Part shown: piece by piece, positions 9,775 through 20,644 of the stretch | Numbering within the stretch: position 1 is the stretch's first letter | Layout of the letters: every line of letters starts with the position of its first letter | The notes under the pieces: generated by a model | Seen by the model: the letters and a program-made list of their open reading frames with translations, nothing else | What the model was told of the DNA's origin: nothing | Database searches by the model: none | Program-made: the position numbers and the translations under genes | Assembly: GCF_943734655.1 (NCBI RefSeq) | Contig: NC_071354.1 | Coordinates: 78,980,822-79,044,821 of the forward strand | Source: Sabethes cyaneus | Taxonomy: Eukaryota; Arthropoda; Insecta; Diptera; Culicidae | Length of the DNA stretch: 64,000 bases | Reading direction: 5' to 3'

Positions 9775-11545
9775 GAGGTCTCAAACTATCGTAAAATAAA
9801 TTCAAGACTCCAAAATCTCCCACATGCCAAATTTGATTCCATTTGCTTGATTAGTTCTCAAGTTATAAGGAAATTTGAATTTCATTTGTATGGGAGCTCC
9901 CCTCTTAAAAGGGGAAGGGGTCGTAATTCACCATAGAAAAAATTTCTGCCATCTAAAACTCCCACATGCCAAATTTGGTTCCATTTGATTGATTAGTTCT
10001 CGAGATAAGAGGAAATTTGCATTTCATTTGTATGGAAGCCAACCCTCTTGAAGAGGAGATGGGCCATAACTCGCTTTCTAAAGAAGAGAGGGGTCCCAAT
10101 TCATCATAGAAAAAACTTTTGTCTACAAAAACTCCCACATGCCAAATTTGGTTCCATTTGCTTGATTAGTTCTCGAGTTATGAGGAAATTTGTATTTCGT
10201 TTGTATAGGAGCCCCCCCTCTTAAAGTTGGGAGGGGTCCTAATTCACTATAGAAAATATTTTTGCCTCCAGAAACCTCCACATGCCAAATTTGGTTCCAT
10301 TTGCTTGATTAGTTCTCGAGTTATGAGGAAATTTGAATTTCATTTGTGTAGAAGCACCCCCTCTTAAAGTTGGGAGAGGTCCTAATTCACCATAGAAAAA
10401 ATTTTTGTCTCCAGAAACCTCCACATGCCAAATTTGGTTCTATTTGCTTGATTAGTTCTCGAGTTATGAGGAAATTTGAATTTCATTTGTATGGGAGCCC
10501 CCCCTCCTAAAGCGGGTAGGGGTCCCAATTCATCATAGAAAAAATTTTTGTCTCCAAAAACACCCACGTGTCAAATTTAGTTCCATTTGCTTGATTAGTT
10601 CTCGAGTTATGAGGAAATTTGTATTTCGTTTGTATAGGAGCCCCCCCTCTTAAAGTTGGGAGGGGTCCTAATTCACCATAGAAAATATTCTTGCCCTCGA
10701 AAACTTTCACATGCCAAATTTGGTTTCATTTGCTTGATTAGCTCTCGAGTTATGAGGAAATTTGTATTTCATGTAGCCCCCCCTCCTAAAGTGAGGAGGG
10801 GTCCCAGTTCATCATAGAAAAAATTTTTGTCTCCAAAAACACCCACGTGTCAAATTTGGTTCCATTTGCTTGATTAGTTCTCGAGTTATGAGGAAATTTG
10901 TATTTTGTTTGTATAGGAGCCCCCCCTCCTAAAGTGGGGAGGGGTCCTTATTTACCATAGAAAATATTCTTGCCCTCGAAAACTTTCACATGCCAAATTT
11001 TGTTCCATTTGCTTGATTAGTTCTTCAGTTATGAGGAAATTTGTATTTCATGTGTATAGGATCCCCCCCTCCTAAAACGGGAGGGGTACCAATTCATCAT
11101 AGAAAAAATTTTTGTCTCCAGAAACACCCACATGCCAAATTTGGTTCCATTTGCTTAATTACTTCTCGAGTTATGAGGAAAATTGTGTTTCTTTGGTACA
11201 GGAGCCCCCCCTCTTAAAGTGGAGAGGGGTCCTAATTTACTATAGAAAATATTCTTGCCCTCGAAAACCTTCACATGCCAAATTTGGTTCCATTTGCTTG
11301 ATTAGTTCTCGAGTTATGAGGAAATTTGTATGGAAGCCCCTCCTTTTAAAGAGGGGAGGAGTTATAATTCCCCTTATAAAGAGGGGAGGGGTCTCAATTT
11401 ACCATAGAATAAATTCTTGTCACCGAAAACACCCACATGCCAAATTTTGTTCTATTTCCTTGATTAGTTGTCGAGTTATGGAGAAATTTGTGTTTCATTT
11501 GTATCGGAGCCCCCCCCTCTTAATGGGGGGAGGGGTTTCTAATTA
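9775..11545. repeat. tandem array of about twelve ~140-bp units with a two-unit super-period
   Basis: Each unit contains GCCAAATTTGGTTCCATTTG, GATTAGTTCTCGAGTTATG and a C-run/G-run pair around TTAAAG. Unit starts lie near 9831, 9966, 10139, 10285, 10428, 10570, 10712, 10851, 10991, 11134, 11278 and 11437. From about 10500 on the units alternate between an ATTTTTGTCTCC...CACCCAC type and an ATTCTTGCCCTCG...CTTTCAC type, i.e. a ~280-bp dimer. The small minus-strand ORFs in this span (for example 10239-10424) are repeat artefacts. Confidence 0.9.
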
Positions 11546-11636
11546 TCACTAAAACCTTTACTGGCCCCAAAAAACGTCTACATGCATATTTTCATGCCGA
11601 TTGGTTCAGTAGTTTTCGATTCTATAAGGAACATAC

Positions 11637-11637
11637 G

Positions 11638-11670
<33 letters not shown>
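11637..11670. repeat. (GACA)n microsatellite
   Basis: About eight GACA units terminate the dispersed element and are followed by AAATCC. Confidence 0.95.
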
Positions 11671-11671
<1 letters not shown>

Positions 11672-11694
11672 AATCCTTATTTATAGGTATAGAC

Positions 11695-12270
11695 AAGTTT
11701 CACACAAAGCCAATTTTTTAGTATTTCATACTATCGTTGATCCAATGGACTGTCGTTCGTTTGATGAATTGCGGACCCATCTGTAAATAGAAAAAAAGAT
11801 AAATTTTTTACTTTTCATTTCATAATATTATTTTCTATAATTATCAAAAATTCTGATCGTTATTAATTAATTTTCGCATATAGGAACGATTTTCAAACTG
11901 TTTTCATATAATCTATTATTATCTATTATCTCTTATAAAAATTATCTAATTTTTAATTAACTTTCAAACCTGACAATAATCACTGCGTATAGTCATATAC
12001 AAGTAAATAAAATAGATAAAACACACCCATTGATGAGATGGATTTAATCCGAGACTTTCCGTGGCGAACGTCGGCAACGCACTGTTTTGCTTCTATCACA
12101 TTGACCGAGTAGATAACAGTCTATCTTCTCAACCATAAAAACAAAGAGCAGTCATACAGAAAATATCGCCGCATGAGGAAATGCGTTTCGCATCACACAT
12201 CACGCATCACGGGAGCGATAGACTTGGGAGAATAAAACAAAATTGGGTTTTAGACTACCATATATAGCGG
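11695..12270. other. AT-rich sequence, no gene seen
   Basis: No ORF, no repeat boundary and no strong regulatory motif identified. Confidence 0.5.
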
Positions 12271-12272
12271 AT

Positions 12273-12352
12273 GGCGGTTGTTTAGTTGGTAAAACAGTCG
12301 GATACAAACCGAGAGAGCGTGGGTGTGAACTGCGAACCCCACCTGCCATTGC
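12273..12352 (+). repeat. tRNA-derived SINE head or tRNA relic
   Basis: A D-arm-like GTTTAGTTGGTAAAAC (stem GTTT/AAAC), an anticodon-arm-like TCGGATACAAACCGA (4-bp stem, 7-base loop) and a T-arm stem GTGGG/CCCAC occur in tRNA order. The T loop is expanded to about 14 bases, so it cannot be a functional tRNA. The following ACCTGCC is shared with the tRNA-like sequence at 37583. Confidence 0.45.
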
Positions 12353-12854
12353 TTCTATATGCGTGGTGTTAGGTAGCTTAGTGCAAATATTTCATGGGGT
12401 GATAAAAGACCACATTTGACGAAAAAAATCCTACTACGCATATGGTCAAATCTCGATCGTTACAAAGTTATTAAACATTTTTAGTTTTCAGTTCTATTGG
12501 CCTTAAAATAACTCTAATACAAAAACTATGCGAGCTAGATAAATTCTGTTACTTTCATTCGAAAGCTCCTACTTCATTAAATTTAGTATCTTTTTAGATG
12601 CAAAAAGCTTTAAAATAAGTGTTTCTCAAGGCGGTTTTATCAAATTTCTTCTAACAAGGAGTAATAAAATTGCTGATTTTATTTACCAATTTAAAGGTCT
12701 GGTACTGTTCTACAATTCGTTCTTTAACGTAAAATGCATACCTCTTTTAGTTTCGTTGCAATTTAATTGCACGAATTCATACATCACGCATGGCACACTA
12801 GATTATCGCGTTCAACGGACATAGTCCGACACGTATGAAAGATAACAACAGCAG

Positions 12855-12879
12855 TAACAACAACAACAACAACAACAAC
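12855..12879. repeat. (AAC)n microsatellite
   Basis: Eight consecutive AAC/CAA units. The cysteine-rich minus-strand ORF at 12812-13018 is translated from it and is not a gene. Confidence 0.95.
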
Positions 12880-13450
12880 TCAAGCCGCTTGGGTTTATCC
12901 GCAGACAACAGCTCTTGAACCTGTAATGAGAAAAGGATGCATTTTTACTCGAATCAGCACACTCCACAACCTGAGGTGACAAGGAGGATGAGATCATTTC
13001 CCACGATCCACAAATCAATCGCTCAACGCAACTTCGTCACAACGTCAATCGCTGACGCAACTTGCTGATGAAGCTCTCCTCGAATTGAAAACAATGTTCC
13101 TTCTCGGAAGCGACAGTGCATTGTCATCGACGTCCCTGAATTGAAAGTATTGTATAACAAAACGAACACTTCTGGATTTATGTTTCCTAACTTGCATTAG
13201 GTAGCCGACGATCGCTGACGTTATTGATCACGTACCCTTCTTGGTCGATCGATACCGCTCCTGAATGGGGTCTTTGCCCACAACAGCAAGCGCCGCCATT
13301 CTACTTTTATCCGTTACCCTGTTACCGTTTTCCCCAGAGATGGCAATATCACACTTCGTTTCGGCTGCCGCTTGTGAAATCCTATAATTCGCAACCTACA
13401 CGACTGATTACGCGCAAAGCTGTCATCCAACTCCGACACTTTTGTCTTGG

Positions 13451-14500
13451 GTCCATTCAAATATTACGTAACGCAAAAAACGCCATTTTCATGAACCCCC
13501 CTCCCCTTGTAAGCATTTGTAACAATTATTTCTTACACCCCAACCCATACCCCTAACGCGTAACTTTTACAGCTGAATGTATGCATCATCGCTCTGATTG
13601 CAATTGCAACAAATTAACTTATTTAAATACAGCTCACAAATGTTGGGTAATAAGTTTTTGAGTGATTTTTCATATACAGTGGACTCTCGGAAAAGTTAAC
13701 TGATTGGGGAATGGGTCGATTAACTTTTCCGAACTATTAACTTTTCCGAGTAGTCCTAAAAATCATTGAAAATGATAAATACAAAGGCGAAAAATGCATT
13801 CCGGGATATAGGATACACATTTTTATGTATTTGGAAGTTGTAATGGAAAGAAATATGTAGCAAGATCTTTATGAAATAATGCTTAGTTCCTTTCAGTAAG
13901 TTTAAAATAACCGGTTACACCAGTTTACTTTTGTTTTTGCTGCGACTACGTTTTGATAATGTTCGCGCTTATTTTTAGTTCCCTGCTGTTCCTTCTTATG
14001 CATTTAAAATTCATCTGAGTTTGCGCTTTTTTAGTATGTTATCAATAATCCTGAAGTTACTATGTGCTCGTACTGAACTATTGTTGCGACTGTCCGGTAC
14101 AAAAGTTTAATTTAATCCCAGTTATGATGCGACTCTGTATGAAACTGTGGAAAGGCGACAATAAACTGAAAAATGAGAAATAAAGATATAAGGGAAACTC
14201 ACGTGTGTGGAGGAACGTTTGGACAACCAATAAATTCAAACTCTCAGAAAAGTTAAGGCAAAAATTAACTTTTTAGAGCGTTGCATGAGAGCTGATATTC
14301 GCTTAACTTTTCTGAACAATTAACTTTTCAGAGAGTTAACTTTTCCGAGAGTATACTGTATATGAAAAGCTTTTTTGAAATTTGTATTTACAATGTTACA
14401 CGTAACATCGCTCAAAGTCCCCTCCCCTAAAATTGCATAACAATTTGTAACATAATTTAACTAACCCCTACCCCATTCGTAACGTTACGCTACGTAAACA
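13451..14500. repeat. dispersed repeat with paired C-rich blocks, split by a pogo-like MITE
   Basis: Left block 13451-13565 and right block 14403-14497 each carry CCCCTCCCC, a TTTGTAACA core, ACCCC and a GTAAC end, in direct orientation. The sequence between them (13566-13676 and 14359-14402) is interrupted by the 682-bp element at 13677. Such GTCCATTCAA...TACGTAACGC sequences are common in mosquito DNA in my memory; the class is not established. Confidence 0.5.
13677..14358. mobile_element. 682-bp pogo-like MITE with TA target duplication
   Basis: Ends read CAGTGGACTCTCGGAAAAG and, on the other strand, CAGTATACTCTCGGAAAAG, giving a TIR of about 24 bp with two mismatches. TA flanks both sides (13675-13676, 14359-14360). 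CAGT ends with TA duplications are typical of pogo/Tigger elements. Sub-terminal copies of TTAACTTTTCCGA recur at 13728, 13738, 14321 and 14337. No transposase ORF survives, so it is non-autonomous. Confidence 0.8.
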
Positions 14501-14537
14501 ACACACAATACGCATTACAAGCCAATCCTCCAACGTA

Positions 14538-15385
14538 TGAATATATGAATATATGGTACTACCACCTGCCTTAGCAGAACATCCGTTCATAGCAATGAGC
14601 CTATCATGTCAAAAAGAGTTGAACATGTTCAACGATTGGTCATGCTTCCCAACTCTTGTATGAAGGGCCAAAAGGGAATTGGTCGATAAGCAACATCACT
14701 TACACGTACCAGGGATTTAGAGAATCTCCTTCCAAGGGCTAAGTCACCTGAGTCAATCGTTGAATAAACCGTCTTAATGCAGAATGACTCCAGCAGGTGG
14801 GGAGAAGAGCCCGCTCATTATCCACGATGTGTTGTTAATCGGGCCAAGATTAACCCTAGAAAGTTGACTGTTTCACTCTCCCTAGGCCCACCGCTTCAAA
14901 CAAGTGCTCTGATGGTCCCTCCCTCTTCCCGATTCTAGTTTATTTATGAAATGTGGTATATATGGGTAAAAATAGAACAATCTCACCAGCAGTCCTTTGA
15001 ATGGAATAGAGTTGCGTCCTTTTAGTTTCCATAAATGCTTCTAATAATTAATTTAATTTTTCTTCTGGTATCCAATATCCATGTGCAGTATTAACACTCG
15101 TATTGGCCAAAGTTTTCACTATAAAGCAGTAAATGCTTCATAAGCTAAAACGAAAAAAATAATTAAAATAACTTATATTATGCTTACCAGATCGTGTGGC
15201 TCCACCGTCTGCCCAAAACCTCGATTATGAGATCAGGCAGCCGGGAACCACACAGTATCGCACCTCCTAGCTTGGCTACTCAATAGAGCATTACCGGGTA
15301 TGGCCACGTGGAGGCGCTAGGTAGGGGCTTGGGATAGCTAGAGCTATATTGGACGCTCCTCATTTGCCTTCCCCATTTCATACCC
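14538..15385. mobile_element. 848-bp insertion flanked by a 22-bp duplication
   Basis: The 22-bp target at 14516-14537 (TACAAGCCAATCCTCC...) is repeated perfectly at 15386-15407. A duplication of this size is characteristic of LINE or SINE target-primed insertion. The insert contains a G+C-rich block (15190-15370, with GGCAGCCGGGAACC and GGTATGGCCACGTGG) and no ORF. It may be a LINE untranslated region or a SINE. Confidence 0.65.
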
Positions 15386-15599
15386 TACAAGCCAATCCTC
15401 CAACGTAGTATAAATACCAGGATGCCACATCCTCGCCCTGCGCAAAATGAACAATTCAATAAAGTAAATTTGCGTGAGACAACAACAAAATATATTTTAT
15501 AGTGATACGGTAAGTCAATGTCTTCACATTCAACTATTAAGCATCTGGAATAATAGTGTTACGCAAAATAAATTTTTCATTCTTCTGATCAAGTGCTGA

Positions 15600-16372
15600 C
15601 TCACACTTTTACCCCACTAGCGGGGCAAAAGTGAGAATACCGCGGGGCAAAAGTGCGAGGCTGGAATCCATGAAATTAGCACAGCAGTAGCTAAGAAAAC
15701 CATATCGTCTTCAATCTGCGGTATGTTTCGGTAAGGAATATTCTCAATTTGCAGCTTTCCTATTTTGCGCTGGTGTATTGTAGCCTCCGTCAGATCAAAT
15801 CTTTTCCAAACTTTTGTTTTTTGTTTCATCAGCGGAAAAATATTGTTTTCCTTCGGCCAACATCTGTAGAGCACCCAGTATTCTGCAGATCTTCCATTTC
15901 TAGTATCTGTAATATTGTACCTAAATCTGTATATAATTAGCTATACATTTTTGCCTCGTCCATGAATCGCACTTTTGCCCCGTCCGTTAATCGCACTTTT
16001 ACCCCGCTAGGCGCTTGACGGGGTTTGATTAAATTATTGTAAAGCGGAATATATTTTGTAAATTCTTTTCACCGTATTTTCAAAACAGATTTGTGAGTGA
16101 TGTAAAACGCTGCTACAAATTTTCAACAAGTAATATCCTCCTGTTGATACTGTATTTGTCGTATAACGAAAAATTACATCAAAACCGCCCTAAAATAACA
16201 TTTGCACATAACTCAGAAACTATGCTTCGTAAGCAACCAAAGTTTACGTTATATTCAAGCTGTCAAAGTAGTCACTCATGCATGCCAATGTAGTCAATTT
16301 ACTTGAAATCTGCACCGATAAATAATTGAATCGCATATTTACCCCCATCGCACTTTTACCCCTCCTTACTCT
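15600..16372. repeat. element built around repeated CACTTTTRCCCC motifs
   Basis: A near-perfect hairpin at 15600-15635 (CACTTTTACCCCACTAG / CGGGGCAAAAGTG) is followed by further copies at 15640-15658 (inverted), 15969-16010 (two direct copies) and 16347-16362. The enclosed DNA has only short ORFs (15617-15874 minus, 16093-16293 plus) with no recognisable content. Exact ends and TSD are not clear. Confidence 0.5.
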
Positions 16373-16529
16373 ATACGATATTATTCCAGGTCACTTGTAG
16401 ATTTGTGCCAATTCGTCAAACTATTCTTGTTTGCTATATTGAAATTCTTTAACTATCATACATAGCCTGCACATAACTCTCCGTTTTGTAGTGTGGCACC
16501 CTAGAAAAGAAAATACTACTTCTCCTAAA

Positions 16530-17830
16530 ATAATTCATGCCACACTCCTTCGTCTAATATGCCGCCAAGAATTGATCGCAGGATCTTACGCTCAAAAACA
16601 CCAAAACTCGTCGATCGCTCTCTTTCGGCGTCTACGCTTCTTGGCCGTAGAGTACCCCCGGGAGAATTAACGTCTTATAGTGCGTTGGCAGCCGCTATCT
16701 GCCTTTTTACTTCATGGCTCACATCGTTGTCACATGTCACTAACGTACCAAGGTAAACAAATTCGTCGACCACTTCAAAAGTATCTCCATCTATCACCAC
16801 CGCAGTTTCAATACCCGAAGAGCTACCACGTTCTCTATCAACTACCATACACTTTGTTTTGGTAGAATTTATGATAAGCCTTATCCTCGCAGCCTCCTCT
16901 TAAGACTCTCCTGATGCTTGATTGTGAAGCATCAAGGGTGGCACGTATCAGCCTAATCAGTTTTGTTGGAAAACCATGTTCAAGCATAATCTACCACAGC
17001 TCATTTCTTTTAGCTGAATCGTACGCCGCCTTGAATTCTATAAGCGAATGGTGAATCTGCAAGTTGAATTCCCGGAATTTATCGAGGATTTGTCGCAAGG
17101 TGAACATTTGGTCCGTCGTGGAGCGTCCCTCTCGAAAACCGGATTGGTATTCACAAACAAAGGTTTCCTGCAACGGCTTCAGTCTGAGAAACAGGATGCG
17201 GAAGAGAATTTTGTATGCAGAATTGAGGAGAGTAATGCTTCGGTAATTGTTTTCAACCAGTCCGTTTATCAGCTCTCTCGTTGCTTATCTAACCTCATCC
17301 AGAGTTGGTGGATCCACAGCTTGTCCATCATCCTGAAACGTTATCCTATTTCTGTTAACCACTCAATCTTATTCACCATTAAATAAGGCATCGAAATGTT
17401 TACCGATCATCAGTCTTCCGAGAATACTCTGCAGTAACTCCTTCCGCTGATAACCGCCGAATGTAAATGTTCAGTCGTATCTTCCTCGTTGGTTTCGATT
17501 TGAATACGTTGGACAACCGGGTGCTGGTCTTGCTTACTACGAAATAGTGGTCCAAGTCGCCGTTTGGTCCCCGGAAGGATAGCACGTCTGCAACGCCAAA
17601 AAAGTGCCGACCATCAACCAGAACACGGTCGAACTGAAAGCAGGCCTCTCCGTTAGGGTGTTTCTAGGTGTGCTTCCGAATGTTCCATCGTGCAAAATAG
17701 ATACTACAGATAACCATTCCTCTGGTTGCAGGAAAGTTGATTAGTCTCAGGCCATTGTCGTTTGTCGTAAGATGGAGGCTTTCTCTACCTATAACGGGAC
17801 GAAAGAACCTGTGCATTTGTATCCAATGTT
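16530..17830 (-). pseudogene. RTE-type LINE, copy A (endonuclease C-terminus plus reverse transcriptase)
   Basis: Minus-strand frames read the endonuclease end (VLSFRGPNGDLDHYFVVSK, near 17580) then the RT: CEYQSGFREGRSTTDQMFTL (17150), IEFKAAYDSAKRNELW (17050-16991), REAARIRLIINSTKTK near 16890, a FEVVDEFVYLGTLVT block near 16770 and GVFERKILRSILGG near 16570. Frameshifts and a deletion remove the segment with the LQGD and FADD boxes. The endonuclease style (DSDHY-like) matches RTE/BovB elements. Antisense to the proposed host gene. Confidence 0.8.
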
Positions 17831-17869
17831 TTAATGTTTTCTAATCATTGGCCTTAGACTCATCTCGGC

Positions 17870-18183
17870 TAAGTTGTCATAGGACCTTGGGCTTTTTCCG
17901 ACTCAACTCTAGCAAATGTGCACTATGGGCTTTTTCCGAATCAACGTCAATATGGTTTGACCATGGACTTCCCCTCTCGTAATCCCAATTTGTGTTGGCC
18001 ACAGCCTCTCCCCGGCTCACTTTTAATACGCGTTGGCCATGGCCTTTTGTCGGCAACCTTAATATACATACATTGGCTATGGGCTTTTCCTGGTTCAACC
18101 TTAATATACGTTGGTTAAGGCCCTCTCGCCAGCTCAGCTTTAATACGAATTGATCGTGCCATGAACTTTTACCGGCTCAATAT
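17870..18183. repeat. degenerate ~45-bp tandem repeat
   Basis: About seven diverged units share the pattern TTGGCCATGGGCTTTTCCCGGCTCA...TTAATA. Small ORFs in both directions here come from the repeat. Confidence 0.75.
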
Positions 18184-18386
18184 CAGAAATCCCCCGAATA
18201 AGGCAATGAGTGATGCCCTACGTTTAACACGATATTTCAGCTTTTCAATAACAAATCAAGTTCATTTTTGGTAGCTGACTAGATATTAACAGATACTAGC
18301 AATGTACCAAAATCAACTTTATTGGTTAGTGGACAACTAAGAAATCGCCGTGAGTGTACATCACCATCTTATTCGGGGGACTGCTG
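18184..18386. mobile_element. 203-bp MITE with CAGNANTCCCCCGAATAAG termini
   Basis: CAGAAATCCCCCGAATAAG at 18184-18202 is mirrored by CTTATTCGGGGGACTGCTG at 18368-18386 (17 of 19 paired). CAG...CTG ends suggest a hAT- or pogo-like origin, but no convincing 8-bp or TA duplication is visible. Confidence 0.7.
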
Positions 18387-18839
18387 TACGCTCAAATCTA
18401 CCTGATGGTAGATTTCCACTACCCTGCATAACTTTGATCACAAATGGAGCCCGGCCTGCTTTGTTTACTGTTACGAACGCAAATATCTACCCCTTTCCAC
18501 GCAAAACGTTCGAACTTAGATAAATACAAGACTGTTCCGCCGAGCAACAATGCTGCCATCTAACAAGCGCCACTTGAAAAAATTCATATAGTGCACAACT
18601 TCGCAAAACAAACGTCAACAAAAGCAAATGCGCCCTTCGATTCGCTATTCCACCCGAATGGCCATTTAATTTTTCTTACGTCATATTTTATCTAAAAACA
18701 TACCCCGAATGTTCAGCTTGGCAATGGATCGCCAATGTAAAATCCTGTGATTAGCTACTTGCACTGCTGATCTTATGTATACGGAAATGAATGTCAATGA
18801 ATTCCGATACTGACTTCCTATCCCAGTTACAGTTATTTG

Positions 18840-18960
18840 TATTAATTATCAAAAATTACGTTATATCGAGGTAAAAGTTATCTTATATCGAGTTACGTTA
18901 TATCCAAGTTGCTTTGAATCGAGGTTGCTTTATATCGAGGTATTACTGTAAAACTACTGT
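18840..18960. repeat. cluster of TTATATCGAGGT motifs (transposon end)
   Basis: Five diverged copies of TTATATCGAG(GT) lie in 80 bp and finish ATTACTG|TA, the form of a pogo-like sub-terminal repeat and terminus. The opposite end was not located. Confidence 0.45.
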
Positions 18961-18965
18961 ACAGT

Positions 18966-20644
18966 GTGAGTAGTAATAACTGTCAGTGTTCTTTGGACGT
19001 GTTTTTAAAAATGGGTTAATCACAGACATGTCTGCATAGCTTTCGTTCGGAATGTATTCAAATGTTAACACAGCTTGCAAGTTTGTTTTGAATTTTTATT
19101 CACTTAAGAGCCGTGGTAATCATGGACGCAAAAAGGGAACTTGTTAGGGAGAAAGTCGCTGAGAACAATGTGCTAGACATCGTCTAGGAAAGATCTTACA
19201 CAGTTCAGCTCGTTGATCACAATTGCGGCACATTCATTCCACACTGTGATACCCAAGTGGCACATCCAAACTCTAAAATTTTGGAATCTGGCAGCTCTGC
19301 CAATTTTTGACATTGTCAAACAACAAATTAACAAATTAACGCAAGTTTGACGTGATCGGCACCTTCCCGGCACAAGAAGCCACGCTATGGACAAAATTGG
19401 CTCGAATAAGGTGTTCATAGAATATTCTAAGTGACTTACCCTTGGAACTTGTAATAAGCTTCTTTTTAAAAAATTTTCGATCGCTGCACGAAAAAAAACA
19501 AATGGTGAACGGGTTCTGTTTTCGAACGGAAAAATGTTCCTGCTACAAGATCACCTCAACCAACAAAATAATCGGATATGTGCAGTATATCTTTCTGAAA
19601 TTTTTAACCTTAAACATAAGCATAAGCATAGGATACCGCCCGTGTGCTGATACTCCATTATTGACCAGGACCGATGAAAATTGCAAAATAATGGCTGGAA
19701 CCTGGAAAATGCATACTTGGGACAGCATGCTATTCCTCATTGTGTATCCTTATCAGATCCTTGCAAGCTGATCAATACCGACGCCGGCCACGTCCGAATG
19801 CGGGTCCTGGTGGAATGGGAAGGAATGTTAGTCCAATACTTGTTGCTACTAAAGACCGGACTTCCTGGTCTGCATCTTCACAAGTATTTCGTGAAAGGAG
19901 TTGTTGGTAGTAGATAGGGGAGCTAGATGGATAATGTAAGTATGTAAGCACCAGTTATATGAAACTAATCTGGATATTCGAAAAACTTCTTGTAAAGCTG
20001 GTTATTACTAAAATTAAGATATCTTTCTGATATTTTTCGAGACAAACTGGCTGTTCAAAGATTCCAAAATTGCCAGGGTGATGGTATGGGGAAGTTTCTC
20101 CAAATATTTGAAGGTTCCATAGCTGTTCATTGAACCTGGTGTTAAAATCTAAACTAAATATTACATCGATAATGTTTTAAAGAACCATTTGCTTTCCATC
20201 ATCAAAAACACTACAAGAATGCACCATATTGCTTCCAACAAGATTCAGCATCGTCTCACCAGTCGAAAGCTAAACAGGCTTGATGTGAGAACAATTTTCC
20301 GGATTTTATTTCTTCGAAAGAGTGGCCTGCCGCTTCGCTTGATTTGAATCCGCTCGACTTCTACGCATGGGGTGTAAACTAGGAAGCACCAAAGGATTGA
20401 CTGTTGATACTTTCTAGCAACGTTGGGATGAAGTGCCTCAGGATATCGTGCGTGCATACTGTAACGCTTGTCAACAACGATTGCGGCTGGTAATTAAAGC
20501 AAAGGGAGAAAGGTTTGAATTGGACTAATTTAAGACAAATGTTATGGAGATACTTTACATGAAATACACTCATTAATCCTAAAATTTATGCAAGCGTTTT
20601 ATTTTTGTGACCATTTACTTTACTGACAGTTATTACTATTGTCA
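18966..20644 (+). mobile_element. decayed mariner-like transposon with transposase pseudogene
   Basis: The 17-bp sequence TAGTAATAACTGTCAGT (18971-18987) is perfectly inverted at 20622-20638. Between the ends, plus-strand frames read MDAKRELVREKVAENN (19121 on) near the start. Towards the end they read mariner catalytic-domain blocks: VMVWGSFSK (20083 on), NNFPDFISSKEWPAAS then LDLNPLDFYAWG (about 20290-20372), and VVIKAKGERF-like sequence at 20494-20516. The aspartate of the SPDLNPLD motif is kept (as LDLNPLD), but stops and shifts are many. The earlier catalytic aspartates were not located. Confidence 0.75.

Larger units (their letters stand above)
9471..11694. mobile_element. dispersed insect element with CTAGCTGACCCG start and GACA-repeat end
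   Basis: The element opens TACTAGCTGACCCGAC...CTTCGTATTGCC and closes with AACATACGGACAGACAG...AAATCC, a pair of ends I know from a family common in insect introns. Its interior is an internal tandem array (see the next entry). No ORF of useful length is present and I cannot assign a transposon class from sequence alone. Both ends lie beside TTATA-rich DNA, so a target duplication cannot be resolved. Confidence 0.6.

Noticed and set aside
9953..10710. Series of 61-67 aa minus-strand ORFs with similar sequence
   Set aside because: They are translations of successive tandem-repeat units, not a gene family.
9775..11545. CRISPR-like regularly spaced repeats
   Set aside because: Units are ~140 bp and contiguous without unique spacers, and the context is a eukaryotic transposon.
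12812..13018. Cysteine-rich minus-strand ORF
   Set aside because: Product of the (AAC)n microsatellite.
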